Shown: positions 8,234-17,373 of the stretch, piece by piece
How the letters are laid out: every line of letters begins with the position of its first letter
Numbering within the stretch: position 1 is the stretch's first letter
Assembly (NCBI GenBank): GCA_036308645.1
Contig: JAXJVH010000008.1
Coordinates: 1 to 43,130 of the forward strand
Source: RUG11462 sp036308645
Lineage (GTDB): Bacteria; Bacillota; Clostridia; Oscillospirales; Acutalibacteraceae
Direction: 5' to 3'
Length of the DNA: 43,130 bases
Notes under the pieces: generated by a model
Databases searched by the model: none
What the model saw: only the letters and a program-made list of their open reading frames with translations
What the model was told of the DNA's origin: nothing
Translations under genes and position numbers: made by a program

Positions 8234-9163
8234 TTAATTTTCCCCCAATCGTTTGTCCGACAAAAACTGACTGTATTCTTTCATATAATACAAATAAATT
8301 AACTCACTTGGAAAAAGTGTAATACCGCAAAGCAATCGGTTAGTGCTTATCTTTACACCGTTTTTCATTTTTTTATGAGCAATTTTATAGTAAATATTGT
8401 ATAAAACTGCGCCTTTTAATCTGTTTTTAAAAGTAAATTCCCGATTCATCAGTAATTCCGCATTTTTATACATTCCAATCGGATTATTGAGTTTATTTTT
8501 CATAACATTGCGTGTAAGGCCGTCGGAAAGATAATCTCCGATATAAATTGCCTCATTCAAAAACAGCATATTATAATCAAAAGCCATACTAATCCAAACA
8601 ATATTCTCCTGCAAGAACCGTTCGTCATTATAGACAGGAAAAGGATATTTTTTTAACACATCTGTTAAATAAACCTCTGCTTTGTCGGCCAATTCATCAT
8701 GACTGTTAATCCTGTTCTGAATAAAATCAGAAATTACTTCATTTTTTTCCGGCTTTTTACCGTTGGTATTTCCGTCCGGAAATGCTCTTAAAAAAGAAAT
8801 TCCGCATAAAGGCTTTTCTGTATTATATGTATCAAATTTATCGGAATAGTAATGTATAGATTCCACCGCATTTTCTGTAAGAGAATCATCACTATCCACA
8901 ATCATCGTCCACTTTGCGGTGATATTTTGAACGCCAACATTTAACGCCGTATGTTTACCGCCGTTTTCTTTTTTTATATACCGAACTGATATTTTGCCCT
9001 CTGAAATAAAGTTTCGGACAATTTCAGCAGTATCGTCTGTACTTCCGTCATCTACAATCAGCCATTCAAAATCTTTGTCTGTCTGCACAACAAGAGATTG
9101 ATACAACTTCGGAAGAATATATCCCCTGTTATAAGACGGAGTCAAAATTGTAAGAAAATCCAT
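8234..9163 (-). CDS. Family 2 glycosyltransferase
   Basis: This 309-aa enzyme begins with the GT2 core: LTILTPSYNRGYILPKLYQS, then WLIVDDGSTDDT, and MIVDSDDS as the metal-binding DxD. It has no membrane helix strong enough to call. The family transfers a sugar from a nucleotide donor to a lipid-linked acceptor on the cytoplasmic face. It starts 5 bp after the preceding stop, with GAGG and then AAGG upstream. The C-terminal third resembles other capsule GT2 proteins but gives no donor specificity. Confidence 0.86.
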   Translation of the reverse strand: MDFLTILTPSYNRGYILPKLYQSLVVQTDKDFEWLIVDDGSTDDTAEIVRNFISEGKISVRYIKKENGGKHTALNVGVQNITAKWTMIVDSDDSLTENAVESIHYYSDKFDTYNTEKPLCGISFLRAFPDGNTNGKKPEKNEVISDFIQNRINSHDELADKAEVYLTDVLKKYPFPVYNDERFLQENIVWISMAFDYNMLFLNEAIYIGDYLSDGLTRNVMKNKLNNPIGMYKNAELLMNREFTFKNRLKGAVLYNIYYKIAHKKMKNGVKISTNRLLCGITLFPSELIYLYYMKEYSQFLSDKRLGEN

Positions 9164-9168
9164 TAACC

Positions 9169-10407
9169 TTATCCTCGTTTGTTATTTATCAAGTTTGTAT
9201 AAAGTTTCGTTATTTCATCTACATATCTTTCGGTGCCGTAATCTTTTTTTGCCTTTTCAACTGCATTATTGCACATAATATCGTAATCCTCATCGGAAAG
9301 TTCAAATATTAAATCCAGCTTTTCTGCCAAGTTTTGAGAATCCCCTGCCTTGCAGATATATCCGTTATAACCGTCTGTAACGGTTTCGGGTAAACCGCCC
9401 ATATCGCTTACTATACAAGGCGTGCCGTATGCCGAAGCCTCGGCAATTGCATACGGTCCGTTCTCATACCACTCCGACGCTAAAACAACGCACTTGGCTT
9501 TTCTAACAATCTTTTCTAACTCTTCACCGGATTTGTAACCTAAAAAACAAACCTGTTCCTGCAAATTATGCTCTACACAATAGTCCTCTAATTCATTTTT
9601 AAGAGCGCCTTCACCCACAATGAACAGTTGCTTTTTGTTCTGCATTTTTTCAACAGCTTGTATTAATGTAAGAATCCCCTTTTCTTTTGAAAGCCGCCCG
9701 AAAAACAAAATATAATCTTCTCTTTTTTCAGTCTGTCCATATAACGCGCCGCTCGGAAGCATATTTTTAAAATGATAAATCGGACTTTTTGTAAACTTGC
9801 TGTCTTTCAGTTTCTTTCTGTAAAATTCCGACGGCGCAATATATGCGTCAATATCGTCATATACACCCATTCTCTTGTAATTCCAAGATTCAATTGCAGC
9901 TAACATACTTTTAAACAGAGAGTCTTTTACACAGCGTTCCTTGATACAATTGCTAAAATGTCCGGGAACGCATTTTTCACATACTTTTCCGTGCGAAAGC
10001 ATCATATAATTAGGACAAGCGCAAATTACATCATGCAACGTAAAAACCATTGGAATGTTTCTTTTCTTAATTTCGCTTACAATAGATAAAGTTATCTGAT
10101 GATGTATATGATTAAGATGAACAATATCCGGTTTCTCTTTGTCTAAAAGTTTGGCAATTTTTCGTTTGGCTTCAAAAGAATAGATGTATTTTAAAGCATA
10201 TTTTATCTTTTTAAAAGGATCGGAGGTATTATAATCAATATTATCAACAAAATACTCTTCGGTTTCACAAGGCCAATTTCTTTCGTCTTTCATTGAAAAA
10301 TAGATTACCTCATGTCCCGCTTTTTTCAACGCGTCAGATAATGCAAAGCAATATGTATCCGAACCGCCGACTATCCTGAAGAACTTATTTACCATTAATA
10401 TTTTCAT
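9169..10407 (-). CDS. Family 4 glycosyltransferase with Cys cluster
   Basis: This 412-aa GT-B fold protein opens with MKILMVNKFFRIVGGSDTYC. The C-terminal donor site is clear: ILFFGRLSKEKGILTLIQA, then SEWYENGPYAIAEASAYGTP with the E-x7-E motif. A Cys-rich insertion (CACPNYMM, CEKCVPGHFSNC) sits in the N-terminal domain after the HDV motif, as in a recognised subgroup of GT4 enzymes, and may bind metal. GGAG precedes the start. It acts in repeat-unit assembly; donor and acceptor are unknown. Confidence 0.88.
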   Translation of the reverse strand: MKILMVNKFFRIVGGSDTYCFALSDALKKAGHEVIYFSMKDERNWPCETEEYFVDNIDYNTSDPFKKIKYALKYIYSFEAKRKIAKLLDKEKPDIVHLNHIHHQITLSIVSEIKKRNIPMVFTLHDVICACPNYMMLSHGKVCEKCVPGHFSNCIKERCVKDSLFKSMLAAIESWNYKRMGVYDDIDAYIAPSEFYRKKLKDSKFTKSPIYHFKNMLPSGALYGQTEKREDYILFFGRLSKEKGILTLIQAVEKMQNKKQLFIVGEGALKNELEDYCVEHNLQEQVCFLGYKSGEELEKIVRKAKCVVLASEWYENGPYAIAEASAYGTPCIVSDMGGLPETVTDGYNGYICKAGDSQNLAEKLDLIFELSDEDYDIMCNNAVEKAKKDYGTERYVDEITKLYTNLINNKRG

Positions 10408-10420
10408 ATTACTTCTCCGA

Positions 10421-11485
10421 TTATTTGGCTTTTTGGGCTACTAACGATCTAATCTTATAAAACCAATTTGAAAAATATTTTTTTGAAAATCCGATTAATT
10501 TTCCAACTGCATTGCAAAGTATAATACTCTTCCATTTAATCGGCAAAATACATATTGAAAGCGATAACGAATGAGTATGAACATTATTTATCGCAAGCAA
10601 GGTATACTTATCTTCAAATATTTCTTTTAATTCTTTCTTCTTTTCAGATGAATTAAGTGTTTTATTACAAACTGTTTCCGAAACGCATTCTACCAATCTT
10701 CCCGAATGATAAATATATAACTCATTCATAGTTTGCTCATCTGAAATTCCCCAATGCTCATAAACCTGCAAAGTGTGTTCAAAATGATCGCGTTTCTTTT
10801 GATTCAAAAATTTATTATAAACCACCTGTGAATCCGTTCCCGCTCTTGAACGGTTATAATGATAAAAACACTCGCCCACCATACAAACACGCTCAATATC
10901 CATTATCATATCCATATTGAAATGGTGGTCCTCAAGTTTTGTATTACGGAACTTAATATTATGCGTTTTGATATAGTTTAAATCATATAACTTATTCCAA
11001 GGCACGGTTAAAATCGAGCGGGTTAGGTATTTAATCGCATTTTTTCTGAACTCTTCTTGTTCATAAAACTTGTTATCAGGGCAAACTTTATATGATGAAT
11101 GTTTTCCCTGCTGATAATACTCCATAAAATATCCGGAAACTACATACTGTGCATTATGCTTTTTAGCCGCCGCATACATTTTCTCCAGCATATCCAATTC
11201 GGCGGTATCATCTGAATCTATTAAATACAAGTATTCTCCTACCGCCTCCGAAATAGCGGCGTTTCTTGCCTCTGAAATATAGACATTTTTTTCATTATGA
11301 ATAACACGAATACGATTATCGCGAAGGGCATATTTATTTATAATTTCTCCCGACGAATCTTGAGAGCCGTTATCGATGATAATAAATTCATAATCTGTAA
11401 AACTTTGATTCAAAATGCTCTCGATAGCTTTATCAACATATTTTTCCGTATTATAGACAGGCATTACAATAGATATTGCAGGCAT
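10421..11485 (-). CDS. Family 2 glycosyltransferase (EpsJ-like)
   Basis: This 354-aa GT2 protein opens ISIVMPVYNTEKYVDKAIES, with the FIIIDNGSQDSS strand and the YLYLIDSDDTAE metal-binding motif, the classic layout of EpsJ/CpsJ-type enzymes. The middle contains PWNKLYDLNYI, frequent in this subgroup. The C-terminal 60 residues are hydrophobic and basic, suggesting membrane association. GAGG lies 8 nt before the ATG. It belongs to a run of five glycosyltransferases in the locus; specificity cannot be read from sequence. Confidence 0.87.
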   Translation of the reverse strand: MPAISIVMPVYNTEKYVDKAIESILNQSFTDYEFIIIDNGSQDSSGEIINKYALRDNRIRVIHNEKNVYISEARNAAISEAVGEYLYLIDSDDTAELDMLEKMYAAAKKHNAQYVVSGYFMEYYQQGKHSSYKVCPDNKFYEQEEFRKNAIKYLTRSILTVPWNKLYDLNYIKTHNIKFRNTKLEDHHFNMDMIMDIERVCMVGECFYHYNRSRAGTDSQVVYNKFLNQKKRDHFEHTLQVYEHWGISDEQTMNELYIYHSGRLVECVSETVCNKTLNSSEKKKELKEIFEDKYTLLAINNVHTHSLSLSICILPIKWKSIILCNAVGKLIGFSKKYFSNWFYKIRSLVAQKAK

Positions 11486-11514
11486 ATAAAATTCCTCTTC
11501 CTAAAATCAATTTA

Positions 11515-12558
11515 TTAAAACAACTTTTCCCACTGAGCGCATATAATATTTTCCGAAAGTTTATCCTTAATCTTTACGGCTTCATTAGAAATTTTTATAG
11601 CATCATCCGGATGTTCAATTATATAATTTATGCACTCTTGCATTTTTTCCGCATCGCCTACGGGGACTAAATATCCGTTTTCTCCGTTTTTAATTACGCT
11701 TTTAGCACCGCCTCCGCCTGAATCGGTAGAAACACAAGGCAATCCGATTGCCATCGCCTCTAAAAGCGAATTAGAAAGTCCCTCGTAATCCGATGTGCAA
11801 ATATACATTGCCGCATCACGAATTTTTTCATCTATTTTATCTTGAAAACCCATAAAATATACGGCGTCATTTATACCGTATTCAACCGCTAACTTTTCCA
11901 TATCTTCTCGCAAAGAGCCGTCGCCATAGATTTTAAGGCAATAATCGGGGTGCTTGCTGTAAACATATTTAAAAGATTTAAGCATCATAGGGATATTCTT
12001 TTGTTTTTCCAATCGGCAAACTGCGACAATCTCTTTATTTCTGTCTCCGTGAAATTCATTTAAACCTCGTTTCAACGGATTCATAATTATTATACCGTGT
12101 TTCTTGATGCTTTTTGAAAAATAATCCATAATCTCTTGAGTTTGAAAAACAACGTAGTTTGCCATCAAGAAATTCAATTTACGCAACACTTTTTCTCTTA
12201 AAGAAACGCTCTCGCTGTTAGGATCATTTCTCATAGAAGTAATGTATTTGGCTTTTGTTCCTAAAGCGCAGGAAAAACCATAGTTTATTTCAAAAGTTAC
12301 ATAAACATCAATCAAATTCTCTTTGATAAACCTACGAATAAATCTTATTCTATGTAAAATTGATGTTGCTTTATTACCGGAATCTTTAATCTTAATTATT
12401 TTTACTTTATCGGAAATAGGGTAATTTTTTTCTGCGTCCCTGAAAACGATAATTGTCGTATCATAGCCTTTATCGGCACAGTAACTTGCTAATGTACTGA
12501 TCACTCTCTCGGCTCCGCCGGTTCCTATTTGCGATACAACAAATAATACTTTTTTCAT
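11515..12558 (-). CDS. Family 4 glycosyltransferase
   Basis: This 347-aa GT-B protein has the GT4 N-terminal pattern VVSQIGTGGAERVISTLA. In the donor domain it has VAVCRLEKQKNIPMMLKSF, then CTSDYEGLSNSLLEAMAIGL with the E-x7-E pair. These enzymes commonly retain sugar configuration and use UDP- or GDP-sugars. Its ATG overlaps the stop of the polymerase gene (ATGA), with GGAG 7 nt upstream. It probably extends the lipid-linked repeat unit. Confidence 0.88.
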   Translation of the reverse strand: MKKVLFVVSQIGTGGAERVISTLASYCADKGYDTTIIVFRDAEKNYPISDKVKIIKIKDSGNKATSILHRIRFIRRFIKENLIDVYVTFEINYGFSCALGTKAKYITSMRNDPNSESVSLREKVLRKLNFLMANYVVFQTQEIMDYFSKSIKKHGIIIMNPLKRGLNEFHGDRNKEIVAVCRLEKQKNIPMMLKSFKYVYSKHPDYCLKIYGDGSLREDMEKLAVEYGINDAVYFMGFQDKIDEKIRDAAMYICTSDYEGLSNSLLEAMAIGLPCVSTDSGGGGAKSVIKNGENGYLVPVGDAEKMQECINYIIEHPDDAIKISNEAVKIKDKLSENIICAQWEKLF

Positions 12559-13763
12559 CTGATTACTCCGTCTTCCTTACATCTGGCAATATAATATATC
12601 ATTTGAATTACCACTAAATAATAAATCGTTGTAATATTTATTGAAATATAGTCGGTAACCAATATTACAATTAATAACGCCAACGCCATACCTTTGATAA
12701 AACTTTTTTTATTAACCTGAATTAATTTTAACAGTGCGGAAACATGCGGTATATAAAATATAAATGTTCCGACTAAACCTAAATCCGCTAATAGCTCCAA
12801 ATAATTTGAATGTGCATAAGTTGTAATAAAATATCTTTGATCCGCTACATATCCTGCAACGTTAGAAAATCCCCAACCAAGTAATGGGCGTTCTAAAAAC
12901 ATTTGCCATGCAAATCCCATCAACTGACTTCGAGTTTCAGAACTTGAATCATAAGACATATCACCGTACATAATCATATCTAAAAAGCCTTCCATACGGT
13001 AACCGATAATATCGTATAAAACCGGCACGTTAAACATTAAGAATAATACAACCGCCGCTATCAAACATGTAACTATAATTGCATTAAACTTTCCGGTAAA
13101 ACTGCCGTTAATGAAAAACACCAAAAAAGTAATAGCAACAAACATTAAAATTCCGTTTTTAGAACCTGTCAAGAAAAGATACAGAATTAAAACGCCTGTC
13201 ATAACAATTAAAGCAAACTTTTTAAACCCTTTAAAATCTCTTATTATATAATAAATAAAAGCTAGCGCAATTATATAAATCTTAGCAAGTGCATTTACCC
13301 ATAATCCCGTAACCGTTCCGATTCGTACTCCTTCACTGTAATCTGAAATCGGAGTTCTTACTATAATTGAAATTAACATATATGCTACTGCTATTAAATA
13401 TAACTTGATATAAAGATCAATATCCTCTTTTTTTCTGATTCTGCTTGCAAGGAACAAACTTACGATCATCATTTGAGGCGCTTCCATCAAAATATTTGAA
13501 TGTACCGGAGAAAGGACGTAATCAGGATAAACCGCCCATATTTGTGATGCAAAAATAAGAATTAAGAAAACAAACATACAACCATTAAACGCATCAACAT
13601 GAAAAGTTCCCTTATTCACAGCATATAGCACAAAAAAACCTACAAATATACCAAAAGTACCTAACGACAAAACATGGTCCACTCCGCTACCGCTGCAATG
13701 TGCCATTGTCGTCATCAGATACATTAAAAAGCTTATATCGCAAAGCCTCTGTCTACTTATCAT
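12555..13763 (-). CDS. Wzy-like O-antigen polymerase/ligase family protein
   Basis: This 402-aa polytopic protein has about ten membrane helices. It carries the large extracellular loop typical of the O-antigen ligase/polymerase family: RPLLGWGFSNVAGYV followed by YAHSNYLELLADLGLVG. The conserved Gly-x-Gly, His and Asn-x-x-Leu-Glu positions are present. With the flippase it defines a Wzx/Wzy-type pathway in which repeat units are joined outside the membrane. The start overlaps the end of the upstream glycosyltransferase by 11 bp and has only a weak AAGG site, so coupling is likely. Polymerase rather than ligase is inferred from context. Confidence 0.85.
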   Translation of the reverse strand: MISRQRLCDISFLMYLMTTMAHCSGSGVDHVLSLGTFGIFVGFFVLYAVNKGTFHVDAFNGCMFVFLILIFASQIWAVYPDYVLSPVHSNILMEAPQMMIVSLFLASRIRKKEDIDLYIKLYLIAVAYMLISIIVRTPISDYSEGVRIGTVTGLWVNALAKIYIIALAFIYYIIRDFKGFKKFALIVMTGVLILYLFLTGSKNGILMFVAITFLVFFINGSFTGKFNAIIVTCLIAAVVLFLMFNVPVLYDIIGYRMEGFLDMIMYGDMSYDSSSETRSQLMGFAWQMFLERPLLGWGFSNVAGYVADQRYFITTYAHSNYLELLADLGLVGTFIFYIPHVSALLKLIQVNKKSFIKGMALALLIVILVTDYISINITTIYYLVVIQMIYYIARCKEDGVIR

Positions 13764-14805
13764 TTTTAACCGCCTTTTTTGAATACAATGAAATGATTAT
13801 CGTCAAAAACATAAATAAACGCTTTTTAGTTAACCATAAAATTGCCTCTCTGTTATTAGAGGGCTTTTTTATATCTTTAACAGCATATTCAAACATTTCA
13901 TCATTAATAATCTCTTTAAGTTCATTTTTCTTTTTACTGTAACTTTGATCTGATAAAACAATATTTCTTATTACACTGAATATCGCAAAACGAGCCATAG
14001 GTATATGAAGATTCTCCGCTAAAGCATAATAATTGTCCTGCAAATTATTGCTCATAAATTCAAATAAAAATTTATGATACTGCTTACACTCTCGAAAATA
14101 CTTCATCGCACCGTTATGAATCGTACTGCTTTGTCGTATACGATACATATACAGTTTTTCATTAGGGATACATCGTATTGATTTTACACGTTGTAAAATT
14201 TCGAGCGATTGTATCGCTCCTTCTGTACCGTTAACATGTCCGAGTTTTAAATACTCATCATCTAATTTTAAATCAAAACATTCTCTCTTTACAACTTTTA
14301 GCCATAAATTATTAAGAATCGGATGCCCCATCATCTGAAGAAAAAACTCTCCGATATTATTACTCTGATAATTCTGACACAACTGGGGAACATCTTCATT
14401 ATCTATTTGATGACCTTTTTCGTCTATCTCCTGATAACCAACTACAAGCATATCAAAATCATTTTCATTAAGCGTATTATTTACAATACTTAAAAAGTTT
14501 TCATGCCAATAATCATCTGAATCCAAAAAACAAATATAATCACCTTTAGCCATTGACAAAGCTTTTCGTCTTGACATTAACAAACCGGCATTTTTTTGAT
14601 GTACTACTTTAATTCTTTTGTCTGATTCTGCGTAGGTATCAATTATCGCTTCACTGCCATCATCAGACTCGTTATCAATAATAATGACTTCAAAATTTTT
14701 ATACTTTTGAATTAAAACAGAGTCTAAACATTGTTCTATATATTGTTTTGTATTTCTGACAGGAATTAAAATACTGTAAAAAAACTCTGTAGATTGATTA
14801 TCCAT
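13753..14805 (-). CDS. Family 2 glycosyltransferase
   Basis: This 350-aa protein has the GT2 core: YSILIPVRNTKQYIEQCLDS, FEVIIIDNESDDGSEAIID and DYICFLDSDDYWHEN. PILNNLWLKVVKR in the middle matches the capsule-type GT2 subgroup. The C-terminal region has a hydrophobic stretch (LFMFLTIIISLYS) that may anchor it. GGAG lies 6 nt before the ATG. It follows directly after the CDP-sugar cassette, so it is a candidate for the transferase that uses the CDP-linked product; this is positional inference only. Confidence 0.86.
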   Translation of the reverse strand: MDNQSTEFFYSILIPVRNTKQYIEQCLDSVLIQKYKNFEVIIIDNESDDGSEAIIDTYAESDKRIKVVHQKNAGLLMSRRKALSMAKGDYICFLDSDDYWHENFLSIVNNTLNENDFDMLVVGYQEIDEKGHQIDNEDVPQLCQNYQSNNIGEFFLQMMGHPILNNLWLKVVKRECFDLKLDDEYLKLGHVNGTEGAIQSLEILQRVKSIRCIPNEKLYMYRIRQSSTIHNGAMKYFRECKQYHKFLFEFMSNNLQDNYYALAENLHIPMARFAIFSVIRNIVLSDQSYSKKKNELKEIINDEMFEYAVKDIKKPSNNREAILWLTKKRLFMFLTIIISLYSKKAVKNDK

Positions 14806-14816
14806 TCAACGCTCCA

Positions 14817-15386
14817 TTAAATAATAGTATTTTTATATTCCTCAAAACTCATAAGTTTTAAGTCTTTTTCGCTGATAATAAGATTTTCTTCACCGCCGAT
14901 TTTATGGAAAGGCCATTCAATTCCTATTTCGGGATCATTATACATAATACCCGAATCGCCCTCACCGTAAAAGACCTCGGCGCACTTATATGATACAACG
15001 GAGTCCTCAAGCACCAAATATCCGTGACCGAAATATTCAGGCACTAAAAGCGAATTCATATTATCCTCTGATAAATCAAAACCCATCCACTTACCGAATG
15101 TCGGAGAATCAGGGCGTAAATCAACAATTACATCATAAACATGACCTTTAATACATCTTACCAATTTTGCCTGCTGTTTCACAAGTTGAAAATGTGTAGC
15201 ACGAATAACGCCTTTTTTGGAAATAGTATAAAAAACTTCTTTTAATTCGTGATCTATGCCGTTCGCCTTAAAAGTATCTATATTATAATCCTTGACAAGA
15301 CCGCCTCGTTCATCGGAAGCGAAAAACGGTTTTATAAGATATGCTCCTTTTAAATCGAGTTCTTGAAAATCAAATTTTTGTATCAT
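14817..15386 (-). CDS. RmlC-like sugar 3,5-epimerase of a CDP-sugar pathway
   Basis: This 189-aa cupin aligns with dTDP-4-dehydrorhamnose 3,5-epimerases. GVIRATHFQ holds the catalytic His (65), FGHGYLVL holds the second His (121), SYKC holds the candidate catalytic Tyr (133), and NDPEIGIEWPF is near the C terminus. All key epimerase positions look intact. No dTDP-rhamnose genes are nearby. Instead it lies behind rfbF, rfbG and a reductase, so its substrate is probably CDP-4-keto-6-deoxy-glucose, epimerised at C3 and/or C5. GAGAGG precedes the ATG. Whether it acts at one or both carbons cannot be told. Confidence 0.82.
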   Translation of the reverse strand: MIQKFDFQELDLKGAYLIKPFFASDERGGLVKDYNIDTFKANGIDHELKEVFYTISKKGVIRATHFQLVKQQAKLVRCIKGHVYDVIVDLRPDSPTFGKWMGFDLSEDNMNSLLVPEYFGHGYLVLEDSVVSYKCAEVFYGEGDSGIMYNDPEIGIEWPFHKIGGEENLIISEKDLKLMSFEEYKNTII

Positions 15387-15399
15387 AATAATCCTCTCA

Positions 15400-16311
15400 T
15401 TAAATGGTTTTTAACCATTCCATAGTTCTCTTTGTGCCTTCGGCAAATGATATTTTTGCTTTAAATCCCGTATCTTTTTCCGTATCCGCAGTTGAAAATG
15501 TTTCAAGCGGCATATCGGTTCCGGTAAACGGAATATCGCCAAAAACAGGTGTAAGCGTATCATCACAGGCTTTTACCATCTCAACAATAAACTCTTTAAG
15601 CGGTTTTGCGTCAGATGAGCCTATCATATATTCGCAAAACGGTTTACCGTTTTTAGCAATAAGATAAAATGCATAAGCCACATCATCAATATAAACAAAA
15701 TCATAATTTTGAGTAGCCGCAGTAAACTGTAACGGCTCTTTATCAATGATTTTTCTGATGGTTGTATTAACAAATCTCGGCGACAACTCTCCGACGCCGT
15801 AGGCATTGGTAATCATAGGCCAAACAAGTTCAATGCCGATTTCAGCCGCAACGGCTTTGCATAGATGATGAGCGATTAATTTGCCCATTCCGTAAATATA
15901 ACCCATTCCGGGTTTGGTTCCTTGTGTATTAACCGCCGCTACAACCTCTTTTTCCATTATAGAACCTGCACAAACAAATCTTGTGCAGCCGAGTTCTTTA
16001 GCCGCTTTCATACATTCAACGGTAGAAATAGCATTCTGCATCTGCAAATTATAATCTACTCGTGCAGGACCTGCCGAGCCTGCCCAAGCAAAATGTATAA
16101 AAGTATCATATTTATCTTTTTCGATATTTTCAAGCAGTTCCGCTTTATTATTAATATCTATTTTTTTATAAGTCAGACCTTTTTCTTCCGTCAGTCTGTT
16201 AGGCTTATCAAGAATATCTAGCGCTAAAACTTCGCAGCCGTTTTCTAAAAAGCACTTTACAGTATTATAGCCGACAAATCCATCGGCGCCTGTAATTATA
16301 ACATTTTTCAT
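15400..16311 (-). CDS. NAD(P)-dependent epimerase/dehydratase family reductase
   Basis: This 303-aa extended SDR protein has the Rossmann motif ITGADGFVG at residues 6-14, the catalytic Ser near 117 (FVCAGSIME) and the YxxxK motif as Y140-G-M-G-K144. Between rfbG and the RmlC-like gene it most likely reduces the 4-keto group to give the final CDP-6-deoxyhexose, the role RfbJ-type reductases play in CDP-abequose synthesis. It begins 6 bp after the rfbG stop with AAGGA about 10 nt upstream. An epimerase role cannot be excluded. Confidence 0.8.
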   Translation of the reverse strand: MKNVIITGADGFVGYNTVKCFLENGCEVLALDILDKPNRLTEEKGLTYKKIDINNKAELLENIEKDKYDTFIHFAWAGSAGPARVDYNLQMQNAISTVECMKAAKELGCTRFVCAGSIMEKEVVAAVNTQGTKPGMGYIYGMGKLIAHHLCKAVAAEIGIELVWPMITNAYGVGELSPRFVNTTIRKIIDKEPLQFTAATQNYDFVYIDDVAYAFYLIAKNGKPFCEYMIGSSDAKPLKEFIVEMVKACDDTLTPVFGDIPFTGTDMPLETFSTADTEKDTGFKAKISFAEGTKRTMEWLKTI

Positions 16312-16317
16312 AAATTA

Positions 16318-17370
16318 TCAATCCTTAATAAATTCATCAATTTGCTTATCCATAACAGTTCTTATATCATCGCCGTTTACCCAGCATTTTGACCATTCAA
16401 CTGTTTTTTCGATAGCCTTATCAAGATTCCAGGTGGGTTTCCAGCCGAAATCTTTCTTTAATTTAGAACAGTCTAACTTCAAAAAAGCAGCTTCGTGAGG
16501 GCCGCCGTCAAACTTATCAACCCATTTCATTCCCTCGCCCCAATACTTGATAAATGTATCGACAAGTTTACCTGTCTGAAAACAATCAATATCATCGGGA
16601 CCGACATTATACCAACCCTGTTTATCAGAGTTCAAATACTGCTCTTTTGCTATCATAAGATAAGCAAAAAGCGGTTCTAAAACATGTTGGTAAGGTCTTG
16701 TAGAATAAGGGTTTCTTACAATAATATCTTTTTTATCAACTGCGGCTCTGATACAGTCGGGAATAATTCTGTCGTTTGCAAAATCGCCGCCGCCGATTAC
16801 ATTGCCTGCTCGCGCTGTTGAAATTCTAACCTTGTCGTCGGTAAAAAACGATTTTTTATAACTGTGAGTAACAAGTTCCGAACAGGATTTACTGTTTGAA
16901 TAAGGATCATATCCGTCTAATTTCATATCCTCGGTAAAACTGATATCAAGGTCGTTATTCTCATAAACTTTATCGGTAGTTACATTTAAAAACGATATAA
17001 CAGACGGGCATTTTCTGACGCATTCAAGTATATTTGCAGTACCCATTACATTTGTTTCGTATGTATATAAAGGATCTTTGTAAGAATCTCTTACTATCGG
17101 CTGTGCCGCAAGATGAAAAACAATCTCGGGCTGAACTTCATCAAACACTTTTTGGAGTTTTTCATAATCACGTACATCGCCGATTGCGGAATTGATATCT
17201 TTTTCAATTTCTGCAATTTCAAAAAGCGACGGCGAAGTCGGAGGATTAAGCGAATACCCCGTAACCTCTGCACCGGCTTTTTTTAAAATTTTACAAAGCC
17301 ATGCTCCTTTAAAACCTGTATGACCTGTAACCAATACTTTTTTATCTCTGTAAAAATCTAAATTCTTCAT
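16318..17370 (-). CDS. rfbG: CDP-glucose 4,6-dehydratase
   Basis: This 350-aa extended SDR enzyme has VTGHTGFKGAWL at residues 14-25, the TTDK motif at 131-134 (catalytic Thr and Asp region) and YxxxK as Y157-S-N-S-K161. The GHTGFKG variant is diagnostic for RfbG. It converts CDP-glucose to CDP-4-keto-6-deoxyglucose using bound NAD. It starts 3 bp after the rfbF stop and is surely co-transcribed. No rfbH (the PLP and iron-sulfur 3-dehydrase) is present, so the route should stop at 6-deoxy rather than 3,6-dideoxy sugars. Confidence 0.93.
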   Translation of the reverse strand: MKNLDFYRDKKVLVTGHTGFKGAWLCKILKKAGAEVTGYSLNPPTSPSLFEIAEIEKDINSAIGDVRDYEKLQKVFDEVQPEIVFHLAAQPIVRDSYKDPLYTYETNVMGTANILECVRKCPSVISFLNVTTDKVYENNDLDISFTEDMKLDGYDPYSNSKSCSELVTHSYKKSFFTDDKVRISTARAGNVIGGGDFANDRIIPDCIRAAVDKKDIIVRNPYSTRPYQHVLEPLFAYLMIAKEQYLNSDKQGWYNVGPDDIDCFQTGKLVDTFIKYWGEGMKWVDKFDGGPHEAAFLKLDCSKLKKDFGWKPTWNLDKAIEKTVEWSKCWVNGDDIRTVMDKQIDEFIKD

Positions 17371-17373
17371 AAA

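Noticed and set aside
13853..13870. Hairpin with CCTCT/AGAGG arms followed by six T on the plus strand
   Set aside because: It lies inside the coding region of a minus-strand glycosyltransferase, has a short stem, and no plus-strand gene ends there.
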